A stretch of DNA of 64,000 nucleotides, taken from contig OY725501.1 of the NCBI GenBank assembly GCA_963281255.1, positions 2,705,674-2,769,673 on the forward strand, written 5' to 3'. Below, piece after piece: positions 11,686 to 22,834 of the stretch. The notes under the pieces were generated by a model. The model saw nothing but the letters and a program-made list of their open reading frames with translations. It had not been told where the DNA came from and did not search any database. Each line of letters opens with the position of its first letter. Within the stretch, counting starts at the first letter, position 1. The position numbers and the translations under genes are program-made. This DNA is from Aphrocallistes beatrix. Lineage: Eukaryota; Porifera; Hexactinellida; Sceptrulophora; Aphrocallistidae.

Positions 11686-12496
11686 GCCATCCCATTTTGT
11701 CATTTGGTGTTGGATCAAAAATTATAGAGTACCTTCGTCTGCCCATGAACAATTCAGACCTTCTCTCTTAATTTCATCCTTCTCGCACTTATGGTATTCC
11801 CGAAAAACCCGTTGTGGAGAAAAAAACAAACCCAGTTTGCTTCCACTTTTATCGAGCAGTCGACAACCAGAGATCCCACAAAAGCGGCGGATACCAAGTG
11901 AGTGTCTCCTAGCACAGTGGGACTTATTTGAGAAATAACTGAGCCAGACTATACTCACTTGGTATCCGGCGCTTTGTGGGATCTCCGGGTGGCGACTGCT
12001 TGATAAAGGTGGAGGCAAACTGGGGTATCTTTATGATATTTTGATTCTGTATATAATAATATTATATTGCGTCCCGCCTTTATCATGACTCAAGTTGGCA
12101 TGTATGATAGGCTCGTTGACACATCTAGAAGTTACTTACCTGTTGGTGTATTCAGTTGAAAATAAATGATCAGTAGAGCAATGCTTAATTTGCGAAGTAT
12201 TTTGCTTCGTATTTGTATTTATTAGTAATGCTTCTGTTGCGAGAATACTGTGCAGTTAGGCACAATCGCGGAGGGATCTTGAGTTGCCTAATGTACTACT
12301 TGTATGTATAGTGGCCTAATTCTGAAATGAATGCTTCTCTATATGTTATATTTTTCCTCCATAAAGTTTTTTTTCGGGAATACCATAAGTGCGAGAAAAA
12401 TGAAATTTGGAGAGGTGTTAGATGTTTATCGGCAGACGAAGTTACTATACGATTTTTGATGCGACGCCAAATGACAAAATGAGGAGGTATTAAAAA
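11686..12496. mobile_element. Nested palindromic (foldback) element
   Basis: Outer arms: 11686-11822 is inverted at about 12355-12496; both contain ctcgcacttatggtattccc and cattttgtcatttgg. An inner, separate palindrome has arms 11830-11906 and 11951-12025, sharing gagatcccacaaa and ggataccaagtgagt. Two fold-back elements, one inside the other, fit best. The short open frames here are artefacts of the arms. Confidence 0.6.
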
Positions 12497-12730
12497 GTCC
12501 ATTCCTCATGATCAATCGTCACACTGCGCATGATCAATTGGCACATGAGACATAGGGTGCATAAGACAATTTTAACACCTTCTGCAGCTGCGGATTTTTT
12601 TAGTCCAATCTGACACTTATATGGCTCCTAATAAATTTCGACAAATTTTTGTCGTTTTCTCAATTGTTCTAAGACCGAGCACTGAGGTGGTTTCTGTCAT
12701 GTAATAATGGCACAATCTGACACTTATATG

Positions 12731-12989
12731 CAGAGGCGTAGCTTATACCTATGTCGCCCGGGGCGGATGTATTTCATGCCGCCCCTCAACACATATTTCT
12801 ACCTCAACTTGGCAAGTGTATTAACTTAATTTGTGGTGTGTTTTGTGTGTTAATTTAAAATATTATTCATACTCGTATTAGCTGTAAAAAGCATGTTCAA
12901 ATTCAAAATACCTTGGAAAAATTCTGAGTTTACCAATATATATTTTATGAAACACAAGGTCAAGTGCCGCCCCCCTAGCTACGCCACTG
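12731..12989. mobile_element. hAT-type MITE with 8-bp duplication CTTATATG
   Basis: Starts CAGAGGCGTAGC, ends GCTACGCCACTG, and is flanked by CTTATATG at 12723-12730 and 12990-12997. The duplication is perfect, so the insertion is probably not old. No coding capacity. Confidence 0.85.
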
Positions 12990-12997
12990 CTTATATG

Positions 12998-13888
12998 GGT
13001 CCTAATGGCAGCTTGAGAATTATATTTACATAAGAAGTTTACACTCGGGCTCCTTAATCTTTTTCTCTATCTAAGCCCCAAAGTTCCTTATCAGTTCCTT
13101 ATTACTGTATTACTATATACTAGCAAAATATCCTGTTTTTTATTTATTGATTTGTGATCCACATAATACTTATTGTATGTATCTTCTTAAGATTTGTCTT
13201 GTGATCATTCTTAAAATTTTTATTTTTAATTAATTTAATCTGATTTTAGCTTCCGATGTCAAAAAATCCGACGCAGGTGAATTGTCATTTATTTCATTAT
13301 AGTTAGTTTCTAAATTTGATGTAAACTAGCGACCACTTATTGTCCACAGATTTTTTCTTGCATCTCATTCTCAGCCTGTGTAGTTCATTAATGGTTCTTT
13401 AATTGTTGGACAAAATTCAGGTTGGAGTTTAATATAAAGGGGTATAATTAAATGAAGTGCAGTTAATTTGAAACCGTAGTCATAGCATTCTAATACACTA
13501 AGGCAATGGCGCAGACCTTTTTTTCTGGACCATGGATTGGTTAAACGAGCTAAAAGAATTTTTCTGAAAATGGTTGGATTATGCTGGTATTTAACTTCGT
13601 ATATCATATAATGATCCTTTTCATTAATTCTGCATCGATTTTCTTCAAATTGGTTCGAGGATGGCATTATAGAGAATTTGTGGTTAAACTAATTTTATGC
13701 AACCATATTGCTTATATATTAACATACTACTTACTTGTTTTGTTTTAAAATCAACCACATGAATTATATATTTATTTGCTACCTTGTTGTGAAGTTTTAC
13801 AAATCACTGTCTTTTCCTATACACGACTCAAAGTTGATCCGAAACACTCCACATAAGCATCCATCTGTATTACTCTTCCGGAACGACA
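12998..13888. other. Intergenic with an 80-bp inverted duplicate
   Basis: 13475-13549 is repeated in inverted orientation at 16201-16280 (sharing cattctaatacactaaggca and ctggaccatggattgg). A 98-codon open frame runs on the minus strand at 13371-13667 through this segment, but no family is recognised and I do not call it a gene. Confidence 0.4.
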
Positions 13889-14342
13889 ATGTCCTGTGTT
13901 GTTCCAGGCTGCAAGTCCAGTTATAATAGTGGAGCAGAATATCCCTCTGCTTTTCATTTCCCAAAGAATCGTTTAGGGTAATTCCACGCCCACGGAAAGA
14001 CTAGGAAGTAAACACGCTAATGTGAGTAAGTTTCTATCATTTATGTGTTATACGTATTAACTGATTGTCACATTTACACTTCTACACCGTTTAGATATGT
14101 ATACATTATTTCAAACCAGATGACATCGAGAGAACCATTACCTACAATGACGGGCTTCGTACTGTTACAGTTTCCAGGATAGAATAGCTCTGAAGAAACT
14201 TGAGTACTCATACTCCCCGACTACCCTTCCTATCTTTCTGAATGGAATTCCAAGCCTAAGAGACTATCTTTGGACCACACTGAACGATTGCTGATGGAAT
14301 CTGCCTACTCTACTATGAGCGTAACTGACAACGAAAAAAGGT
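13889..14342 (+). pseudogene. THAP zinc-finger gene remnant
   Basis: The frame from the ATG at 13889 reads MSCVVPGCKSSYNSGAEYPS then AFHFPKNR, the start of a THAP domain (CxxxxC, then FHxFP). The second half, ICIHYFKPDDIERTITYNDG, lies at about 14095-14155 and supplies the domain's third Cys, the His and the Pro-Asp segment. Between them the expected link ends RKD then a TAG where THAP domains usually have Trp, then EVNTLM. A further piece in another frame reads DYPSYLSEWNSKPKRLSLDH. At least one stop and frame changes between pieces indicate a decayed copy, either of a THAP gene or of a THAP-bearing transposase. An intron with unusual borders could explain part of the disruption. Confidence 0.6.
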
Positions 14343-14553
14343 AGATAAGTTCTTAGTTAGTTCATTTTCAGATCTTCTTTCTTAGCTTAGCGACCTCGAC
14401 GCTCGACCTACGAAACGCCTGGATAGCTCATGTGTCCAATAACTATTTTTTATTAAGATAATTATTTCAGAAACCTATATTTACTAACAGGCTCGAATAC
14501 AAAATGATCCATTAAAACGGAATAAAACATCATTTCGGCTTATATTCAAACTA

Positions 14554-14702
14554 CAGTCAGGGTCGCTTATTATGAACTAACCTCCTGGTCCCAATTTCAT
14601 TTTTTAGATAGGATTTGTATTGAATCAAGTTCGCTTAATATAAAGTATATAATGAACAGATTTGTTGGTCCCTTGGTGGTTCACAATAAGCGACCCTGAC
14701 TG
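14554..14702. mobile_element. TA-flanked MITE (pogo-like)
   Basis: Terminal inverted repeats CAGTCAGGGTCGCTTATTAT and its complement, flanked by TA on both sides (14552-14553 and 14703-14704). 149 bp, non-coding. A single related end (cagtcgactccgcttaatag) lies at 16370. Confidence 0.75.
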
Positions 14703-14704
14703 TA

Positions 14705-15186
14705 TAATATTTCTTATTGTCAAATTTTGGATAGTGAACGTCGACTTGAATTATTCAATAATCTCAATTTTTTTTTCGATTAAACAACATTCCAATAATC
14801 CTAGTATTGGACTTTTAATTAGGACCGTGTTTCTCCTCGCCCGCATCTATATTCAGCTACCGCATATATTATGTCATTTGGGATCAGTATCCCATTATAT
14901 TTCAGGTACAAGGGTTTATTGCTAGAGATCGAGTCGATATACCAGCATTTCAAAATATATTGATGGTTATTGAGACTTCAATGCGTGAATTGAATGTTTG
15001 TAGCCAATTATATATCAAATTATCAGCCTTGATTATATTATAAAATAATGAGATAATGGTCATGATGTAACGCCTGCCCGCATCCCCACTGAAGGTCTTT
15101 TTAGAGCTGAAACAACTTTACTATTAACAGTAGTCATAGCTCTTAAAGTATATTTGAATAGTTTGCAGGGATTTTAATGAAATGTA
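14705..15186. other. Intergenic, nothing recognised
   Basis: AT-rich; no gene or repeat boundary found. Confidence 0.35.
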
Positions 15187-15463
15187 CAGTGCACCCTCGC
15201 TAGTCCGAACCCTCGCTAATCCGAACACCCGAAATATAATATTATTCGCCTCTATACTTTAAATCAACGTTTATAACATTATATACTTCAATAAGATTGA
15301 TAAACCTCATTAAAAATGCAATCATAACAAAATATTATCCTTAATATTCTAACAATTCAAATTTTTTATAGCTAATACCCCATTGAATTAGTATTATTTC
15401 ACTAATCCAAACGATTTTTTCGATCATTGGCACAGAGCTGTTCGGATTAGCGAGGGTGTACTG
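15187..15463. mobile_element. Pogo-like MITE, copy 1
   Basis: 277 bp between TA dinucleotides. Inverted ends carry CCTCGCTAATCCGAAC and its complement. The body (aatataatattattcgcctc) matches the copy at 61031-61311 closely. The ends match the pogo/Tigger pattern CAGT...CCTCG...TCCGAA. Confidence 0.8.
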
Positions 15464-15465
15464 TA

Positions 15466-16368
15466 TTTAATAATTCACAAATTGAGTACCTAAATAACGT
15501 GGCTGGGTGTGCAGTTTTCTATTATACAAAAAATCCAACCTATTTAACAACTGATAAGGGATCTCAATAAATTATCATAGATTTATTAGACAGGGGTCAC
15601 GTATGTATCCATATATTGCTGTTATCGACTGCGTTACTACTTGTATTATCCATAAAACTTTCATCAAATTGCTAACTCTCAAGTTCTTCGAAAACAGTTT
15701 TATCCCGGTTCAACTCGTACTAAATTACTAGTATTAATTTTAATCATAGTTGATGACAAATGGATTGATATGTGTGAGAGAATTGTGTTGTTGTGAAGTA
15801 TAATAATTCTTCTCTTTCGTAGGAATGATGTGACAAGACCAGATAAAGGATGAAGAAAGAGAAGTGATGTCTAACGGAATAACAACGTTTTGATCTTCCT
15901 TAATCTCATTAGTAGAATATTATCTTCTCTTCATAACATCCTTCAGTTTACTAATTTTAATTCATGTAATTCACCATTTCAATAATGATTATTCCTACTT
16001 AGTGTCTATTTGTTAGTCTTGCCGTGCTGTGCTATGAATCTATTTCAAATGTATTTGTTTGTTTGCAATTAGTATTATGATTATAATCGCTCATTTATTA
16101 AGTACTTAACCTTTTGGGCTCAATGATATGACTTTAGTAAGTGTGGTGGACAAATAGAAAGCGAATAAATGTTAAATTGATTTAGTGATAAATTCACTTA
16201 GCTCGTTTAACCAATCCATGGTCCAGAAAAAAAGGCCTGCGCCATTGCCTTAGTGTATTAGAATGCTATGCCGTAGTTTATGTAATATATTCTAATTTTC
16301 AATATCACACATACAGCATATGATTGTGAATCCTTACTATTAAAACTCGATTATTGTTTGTGTATATA
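15466..16368. other. Intergenic
   Basis: No gene seen. It contains the inverted 80-bp duplicate at 16201-16280 (partner at 13475-13549) and the word cttactattaaaactcgatta near 16335, the complement of the sequence that follows R1 copy 1. Confidence 0.4.
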
Positions 16369-16474
16369 CAGTCGACTCCGCTTAATAGGGTCACATCGGT
16401 CAGAGGACATTTTGCCCAGATTAAGCGGAGAACCCTATTAACGGAAAATATTTTGTATTAGCCTCTATGTATGA

Positions 16475-16477
16475 GAG

Positions 16478-16530
<53 letters not shown>

Positions 16531-17030
16531 GTAACGAATTGATTGAAGAAACTGTCAGGCACAGAAAGCTGATTTTTGGCATGTGGGAGTCTTTTGGCTA
16601 TGGGTCCAGTAAGTTCTGAGCTCAGACGAAAATGTGGACTCATCATGGAATTATGACGTCATTGTCACATTTTTAAAAGTTAAGCAACACAGTTATTCGG
16701 GCATAACTCAGCCATTATAGGAGATAGAAGGCTGAAATTTTAATAGAATCTGTATACTAACACGTCTCACATATGATGCAACTATCATCAAAAAATGATG
16801 ACACATCACTTTGCTATGACGTCATCATTACTAATCAAAATTTTAAAAATTGACAAATTTGGTGTTTTTTCGAGTGATATCGATTTTAAACTAAGATGGG
16901 CATATTTAGAGATTATATATCCCGTTTAATTAACCAATGTCACCTCCAGGCGATTGAAGGGAGCCTCCGGCGGACACGAAGTGTCCGCCAGCCGCGCAGC
17001 GCAAGCAAGCGAAGCGCGCTTGTATCAATC
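16475..17030. repeat. Dispersed repeat R1, copy 2
   Basis: Starts with a (TA)n run at about 16478-16528 and then follows copy 1 (2905-3400) part by part: gaagaaactgtcaggcacag, two TGACGTCA palindromes, and the perfect hairpin ggcggacac gaa gtgtccgcc, then agccgcgcagcgcaagcaag. A 9-bp stem with a 3-base loop gives a stable hairpin in single-stranded DNA or RNA. Confidence 0.75.
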
Positions 17031-17188
17031 AAAATGCTACGAACCAATAATATTAACATCACTTCTTGCACTTACTGAAATAGTCCAGAACAACATTTAC
17101 AAACTTATCGTAAATATTTACCAATGAAAATAAGATAAATAGTTCCCAAAAGATAGATAGCCAGTACGAATTAAGAAACTTTTCTACC

Positions 17189-19633
17189 TCAATTAGCGAG
17201 AATACAATCTCCAACCGAGATTAGAGAGAGTTTGTCAATAGTCGATATGTCCAATGCCAACTTTGCATAGAGATTAGAATCCTTTGTACCATTTATTGAC
17301 TCAATATTCATAGTTACTTCAGCATTGTTTGCAGAATCAAACATGTAGTTCATCCCAATGCCATTCATAGAGACACGCCTCAACTCGTGTTTAACCAATG
17401 TTTCCATTTCTTTTCTATCCACGACCAGATTCCCTCTCATTCTATCGAGCAAATCTTGTGGACTGCCATCTAGCTCACCAAATCCCTTACTAGTTGGATC
17501 TAGCACACTTCTTTCGCTAGCCTGTGTTGTAAGCAACAGGTGCGTCTTGGACTGAAATGAAGGAATCTCGACAACTTTAGATGCATAATTAGTATCTTCC
17601 TTTGTAAGCGTAACTGGATATCTCAGAGCCTGAGACAACCAATGGTCCACTTCCCGTAGTCTCACTTCATAAGCCCGCCTTTTCACCTGACTGGTGTCGT
17701 CACCTTGATTGAGATTAAAACTGATCGGCTCCATACCGGGATAACTCAGCTGCATGCTACCGGACTCGAGGTCAATCAGGGGCTGGATTCGATACAGATT
17801 CTTATCCACGGTTTGCTTTATCACTACTTTCTTACTGTCCAGGATTGCCCACGTTCTGTCGTAGAGGAAGCCTGTCTCACACACGGGCCACTTCTCCACC
17901 TTCATAGCAGCACAGGACTTTATTGGGTAGATACAAATCTCTGTGATACGCACACTTTCCTTATCTGAGCAGGAAGTGGCGTCTTCTTTAGAGACGACTA
18001 CAGCTTCAATCGGTTGTGATTCTATAAAATTCCTCTTAATCATGGACAGCAACCTATCTGCATCCTCTCTCGTGTTGTAGAAACCAAACGACACTCTCAC
18101 TGCTCCTGTCGGGACTCCGTTCACAAGATCGATCTGATCTCCACATAGATGGCCTGCCTCTAGAAATAAGATGACTTGTTCGTCAGTTACGGACATGTAC
18201 TTCTGGCATGCTCCGCCGTTACAGAAACAGCCAACCCTTAAACTGATTTTATTTAGGTTTGCAACATCGTTCACTTTGATATACCCCACATATGTCCCAT
18301 CAGAACGGAGTATGTTGAAACTAAGAATATGGCCCTGTGTTTTGGGGTCTAGGTGAGGGGAGCTGGTGTAGATCTCAAGCACGGGAGCTCCGTTGTAGTG
18401 TTTGAGTGAGCGGAGCTGTGAGTAGGTGTACTCGACCAGAGAGAAGATGTGTGAACCTATGCGACTGATTGAAAGTCCTAGCGATTTCAATGTTTCAAAA
18501 CCATGGTACAATGCCAATATGCTCTGATACGAGATTGTCCCTTCTTCAAAGAAATCCTGAACCAAATCTTTACGAAAATGAAAGTCGCGTCTACTTGTGT
18601 AACTCCAAACAGTTCCTCCTCCGAAATATTTCTTCCACAATAGATGGTGGGTGTCGTTTCTTACTAACAAGGCGCCAATTCCTGTCGGGAAACCGAATAG
18701 CTTGTAGAACGAAACGGCTAGAAAGTGAGGCGAGTCTTTGCTCAGATCAATCTCACTGCTACTGAGAGCTGCTGCTGCGTCAATGAACACTTTGACAGAG
18801 TTAGGCGGGAAATGGACACCACAGATGTTCACACCTGACCTGGACTGTTTCTCAATAATCCCTATCGGATACTTCTTCCCGGAGAAGTTGCAAGTGGCTG
18901 GATGAGCCAGTAGGTGGAATCCTTCTGACCGTACTTGTTCTTCTCTACTACTGTACTCGTTTCTGAATCGAGCGAATATTTCATTCGTTTTGTCACATTT
19001 TGTTGGCTTTTGCAGCAACTTTAACACATCAATGTTTGCATCACTGCAAACAACATTATCAGAGTCATTTATAGACTTATTAACAGAAGGGGTTACGCTC
19101 CCAAATAGATCTTCTTCTTTTACCCAGACAGAAAGTGCCCCTTTATCCTTTGCAACTTCACGCATTCCAATCACGGAGGTGTGATTTATCTCAAGATAGA
19201 GATAACAGCTTCGTTTCTTCTCCACTGCCTCTTGCAGCACCTGACAATTCTCTCTGAACTCAGGCCGCTCTGAGCTCAGATACACATGTGCAGGATCTCC
19301 ATCCAGACCCTTACCCACACCTCTACCCCAGCAGAACGAGTCTGCCAACAGTTTGCATGCGCTCGTAGTGCCAGCAGTGAATACCACAGTGTACTGAGAG
19401 AGGTCCGTGTGGAGGAAGGAGGCTATCTCCTCTCGCACCCCCTCCACTATTTTACCTGTGCGATCACTGTGTGTGTGCACACTGTGTGGATTCCCGTACA
19501 AGTTCTCTGTCAGATCTTCACTGAAACGCTTCAGATGAGACTTGAGAGGCAGTCCAGCTCCTGCGTTATCTAGGTACACTTCATCTCCCAGGTGAGGAAG
19601 CTCGGTTCCGCGGTCCAATTGGATGTCATTCAT
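17189..19633 (-). CDS. MOCOS: Molybdenum cofactor sulfurase (NifS-like plus MOSC)
   Basis: One exon, 814 residues (human protein 888). The N-terminal part (about 1-520) is a class V aminotransferase/cysteine desulfurase domain: YLDNAGAG near the start, GNPHSVHTHSDRTG, the pyridoxal-phosphate lysine in AVSFYKLFGFPTGIGALLVR (K311), and the persulfide-site region VGCFCNGGACQKYM (about 468-480). From about 560 (RITEICIYPIKSCAAMKVEK) a MOSC N-terminal barrel and MOSC domain follow, including MRGNLVV. The enzyme transfers sulfur from cysteine to the cofactor of xanthine dehydrogenase and aldehyde oxidase. The PCxRC-type cysteine segment usual in MOSC domains is absent; the corresponding stretch reads RRVSMNGIGMNYMF and the only later Cys is four residues from the end. 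The desulfurase part looks complete. Absence of introns contrasts with its intron-containing neighbours. Confidence 0.9.
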   Translation of the reverse strand: MNDIQLDRGTELPHLGDEVYLDNAGAGLPLKSHLKRFSEDLTENLYGNPHSVHTHSDRTGKIVEGVREEIASFLHTDLSQYTVVFTAGTTSACKLLADSFCWGRGVGKGLDGDPAHVYLSSERPEFRENCQVLQEAVEKKRSCYLYLEINHTSVIGMREVAKDKGALSVWVKEEDLFGSVTPSVNKSINDSDNVVCSDANIDVLKLLQKPTKCDKTNEIFARFRNEYSSREEQVRSEGFHLLAHPATCNFSGKKYPIGIIEKQSRSGVNICGVHFPPNSVKVFIDAAAALSSSEIDLSKDSPHFLAVSFYKLFGFPTGIGALLVRNDTHHLLWKKYFGGGTVWSYTSRRDFHFRKDLVQDFFEEGTISYQSILALYHGFETLKSLGLSISRIGSHIFSLVEYTYSQLRSLKHYNGAPVLEIYTSSPHLDPKTQGHILSFNILRSDGTYVGYIKVNDVANLNKISLRVGCFCNGGACQKYMSVTDEQVILFLEAGHLCGDQIDLVNGVPTGAVRVSFGFYNTREDADRLLSMIKRNFIESQPIEAVVVSKEDATSCSDKESVRITEICIYPIKSCAAMKVEKWPVCETGFLYDRTWAILDSKKVVIKQTVDKNLYRIQPLIDLESGSMQLSYPGMEPISFNLNQGDDTSQVKRRAYEVRLREVDHWLSQALRYPVTLTKEDTNYASKVVEIPSFQSKTHLLLTTQASERSVLDPTSKGFGELDGSPQDLLDRMRGNLVVDRKEMETLVKHELRRVSMNGIGMNYMFDSANNAEVTMNIESINGTKDSNLYAKLALDISTIDKLSLISVGDCILAN

Positions 19634-19915
19634 TGGAATATTCCTTAAACTGATAATGCTGGGGGAATATTTGTTAATTCTAATGAATCTGAAGTTGTTT
19701 ATGATATAAATATCATTTTTTCTATCAAAGTAGTGAGTATAGTATATGTCTATCTAAAGTACTACGTACTACTATAATGTAAAATTTTAATATGCATATC
19801 AAGTATAGCGAAGAAAAACATCATTTCCAATGTTTTGCATCAAGCATAATATTTAAATCACCGGTTTTATGAAAATAGTGAAGTGGATTGGTGATTTAAT
19901 TGCAAATTTTAAGGG
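19634..19915. other. Upstream flank of MOCOS
   Basis: AT-rich and probably includes the MOCOS promoter; no motif I can assign. Confidence 0.3.
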
Positions 19916-20073
19916 TAAATGATGGCATAGAGGTCAAAATTGCAAAATTGCAAAAAAATCCCGCTTTCGGAAGGAATGAAGTTAAAATGTAAACTACAAA
20001 TATCATCCTCACTCCCACCCGAAAGTGGGATTTTTTAACAAATTTTCAATTTTGACCTCTAAACCGTGATTTA
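19916..20073. mobile_element. Short inverted-repeat element
   Basis: Ends taaatgatggcatagaggtc and its degenerate complement. Inner arms aaaaatcccgctttcgg / ccgaaagtgggatttttt also pair. A 158-bp foldback MITE; no clear target duplication. Confidence 0.6.
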
Positions 20074-20212
20074 ACATTAAACTACGTATATTTAAACAGA
20101 GTTGAAATGTAATTACCCCCAAATAACTTCTATTTATAATCCATCTGCTGTTGTTACAGATCGGCGCCTGACTTACTCTTAGTGGATGGTCAGATAGTCA
20201 AGTTGCGTAATA

Positions 20213-20474
20213 CAGTAGAACCTCGTTAATACGAACACCGACGATTGAAATTTGTTCGTATTACCGGAGTGATTTACATATATTTTCCTCCGTAGGGGCT
20301 TGAATATATGTTCGTATTATCCGTGTTAGGATTAATTATTAATTAAATTTGCACCTGAGATTTTTCTATTTATAGTAACTACCTCAAACTTGTGGCTTCC
20401 ATATGGCTTCCCTGTTAAAATAGGTTAAACCGGAAATGACGCAGCAAAATTCCAAGGCAACGAAGGTTCTACTG
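20213..20474. mobile_element. Pogo-like MITE
   Basis: 262 bp, TA-flanked, starts CAGTAGAACCTCGTTAATAC and ends AACGAAGGTTCTACTG. Non-coding. Confidence 0.75.
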
Positions 20475-20476
20475 TA

Positions 20477-21137
20477 TATTTCCGTTGAAATTCTAGTTAG
20501 TCAAGATTTGTATTTGACTTCTGCTGTATTTAGTATGTGCCCTTGTACGTAGATAAGTAAAATTTAGAATTAATATACGTAATTGAAAATGTCTACATAG
20601 ACTAATTAAGATATAGCAATGGGCCAGAAACTTGATTGCTACTTGTTTACCACGATAAGATATAGCAATGGGCCAGAATCTGTATAGCTATTTGCTTATC
20701 AGAATGCTTTCTATTGTCATGATTAGATATATCGGATGAAGAGATTATAACCTCAAACAATTTTTAACATTTTTATCGCAACCCGGACTAAATAGGAAAT
20801 TGATCTACATTGAATTTGTATTTATAAAATAACAAAGTGAGTACATCATTTATATGACCAAAGTTGTGGTTGTCACTTCTTTTGTAAAAACTTAATGCAT
20901 TCGCAATCAAATATATTTTAGCTTATTTGACTTATAGTATAGTTGTAATCTGTATTTTCTGCATCATAGCTACTGATTCATGGCTTGTTAATGGGAGATA
21001 GTTCTTCCTGCAACGAATCATATAATGCTTTTCTAGCCACTAATTACAACTACGTAGTATGCCATCAAACAAAGATTAGATGCGTTTGTGGAAGTTGCTT
21101 GTACAACGATTATTTGCATTGGTAGATGATAGAACTA
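20477..21137. other. Intergenic with a short direct duplication
   Basis: A segment starting agatatagcaatgggccaga occurs twice (about 20610 and 20659). Nothing else recognised. Confidence 0.4.
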
Positions 21138-21312
21138 CACTGCCTGGACAAACGTATTCGTACACCTTAATAGTTTCCATCCAAATTTTTATAATACTAA
21201 TCTATTTATGAAGTCAAAAACATTTAATCAGTAACAGATCCACTAAATCTGGCTTCAGATTCGTTTTCTTCACATTCAAATTACTCAGTTTATAAGCTTT
21301 GTCCAGGCAGTA
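21138..21312. mobile_element. Tc1-like MITE
   Basis: TIRs CACTGCCTGGACAAACG and its complement (tttgtccaggcagta), with TA at both sides. 175 bp with no transposase. Confidence 0.7.
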
Positions 21313-21619
21313 TACATGAAACGATACAGACACAATACTCGTACGTACAACCAAAAATTGTGTTGTATGGTGTTGAGTATTCCTGTCGAAAATATTTTTG
21401 TACTTTTGCTTCAGGTTTCTTGTCACCTGTTTTGTGTTTGTGTATATTTGCCATATTCATGTTCACGTTTAGGTTTATGATGTGTATTCGGCAATTGGAG
21501 AAGGTCGTTTTTAATTATACGTCCAAAGATATGCGAAGAAAATTAGATCCGACTCGGATCTAATTAAGGGTTGATTTTCTTCGATCGTACTCGGATCATC
21601 CGAGTACGATCGTCTATCT

Positions 21620-21796
21620 CAGTGGTTCTCAACCTTTCATGGTCCGTGGCCCCCTGCCCCTCAATAAAAAAACGTAGATTTCGTTTTTAATTGGAGATGG
21701 GAGTTAATTTCAATTGGACAGTATGTTTGAGTCAATACTTAAACATAGCCCCCCCAGTGAAGGCCTCTGCTCGTGGCCCCTGGCTGAGAAACGCTG
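21620..21796. mobile_element. hAT-type MITE with 8-bp duplication GTCTATCT
   Basis: Starts CAGTGGTTCTCAACC, ends GGCTGAGAAACGCTG, and is flanked by GTCTATCT at 21612-21619 and 21797-21804. The ends follow the Charlie-type hAT pattern. Confidence 0.85.
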
Positions 21797-21804
21797 GTCT
21801 ATCT

Positions 21805-22834
21805 TATCAATAATTGGCGTACTCAGTAGTTAGATATATTCAGAAATATTCTTCTATACTACAAGTATATATGTAATGCCATTTCGTGATTAGATTTATG
21901 AAATTCATCAGGTTAATATTAGGAGTGTATTAGACATGCTGCATAATGCCTTGATACTTGTAACAATAATAGTCACATCTTTGATGAGAAACGGAAATTA
22001 TATGATCATTTGACGATTAATAATATGGCTTCCCAAGTTCTATAATTAGGCCGGACTTTTTTTTATCCGGACAGTTTTTACGAAAGAGTATAATATTTCG
22101 AAAAATCTGTCCGACCGGACAATTTTCAAATTTTCGAAAACACTATGAACATCTGGCCTCCTCCTGCAACTATGGGTTATATATAGTTACATCATTTTCA
22201 GCCCACAACATCACAACATTTATTAAATATTCTGTCAGTAATGTACAAATATATTTTTTACTTCTGCTGCTAATCATTAATTATTTATCCACTGTTAACT
22301 GTCACAAACCATAACATGCTATGACATAACTTAATTTTTGTTCAGCATCCACGATTTGAACATTTTGTTACATTAAATGGAAGCCATTCGTCAACTCGAA
22401 CATTCGCTATCCCGAACAGATTTTGATTTCTCCTGGGGGTTCGAGTTAAAATGAAACGAATTTGAATACTTATAAATCCAAGGTCTCTACAAAGCATCAA
22501 CTGAGAGCTATTCCCTCCTTCTACTAAAATAATAATTTGCATATGTAAATTATTTATATGTACAGCCGTAACCGGATATTTGCCTCATCGGGTTATTTTC
22601 CCTCATTTCCCGCGCATGATGTTTTTCAGTGATCTTATGTATACAAAGCCTATCGGGTTTTGTTTGATTGTTTCTTTTTTCCCTCAATTATTGTCAGTCT
22701 GGTTAGAGTGGTCCATGCTAACCAGACTATATTGAAATGGAAAATCTTGAACTCAGCATCAGAGAGGTGGTACAACCACTAATTACTGTTTTCCTTCCCA
22801 AAACTGATAGTTCTTCATAATACGTATTCTTATT
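21805..22834. other. Intergenic, nothing firm
   Basis: No gene. A half pogo-like end occurs near 22388-22447 (caactcgaacattcgctatc). Confidence 0.35.

Noticed and set aside
11594-12018. Open frames of 98 and 114 codons on both strands
   Set aside because: They cover the arms of a palindromic element and mirror each other.
13371-13667. 98-codon open frame on the minus strand
   Set aside because: It overlaps an 80-bp segment duplicated in inverted form at 16201-16280, and its content is not recognised; treated as repeat sequence.
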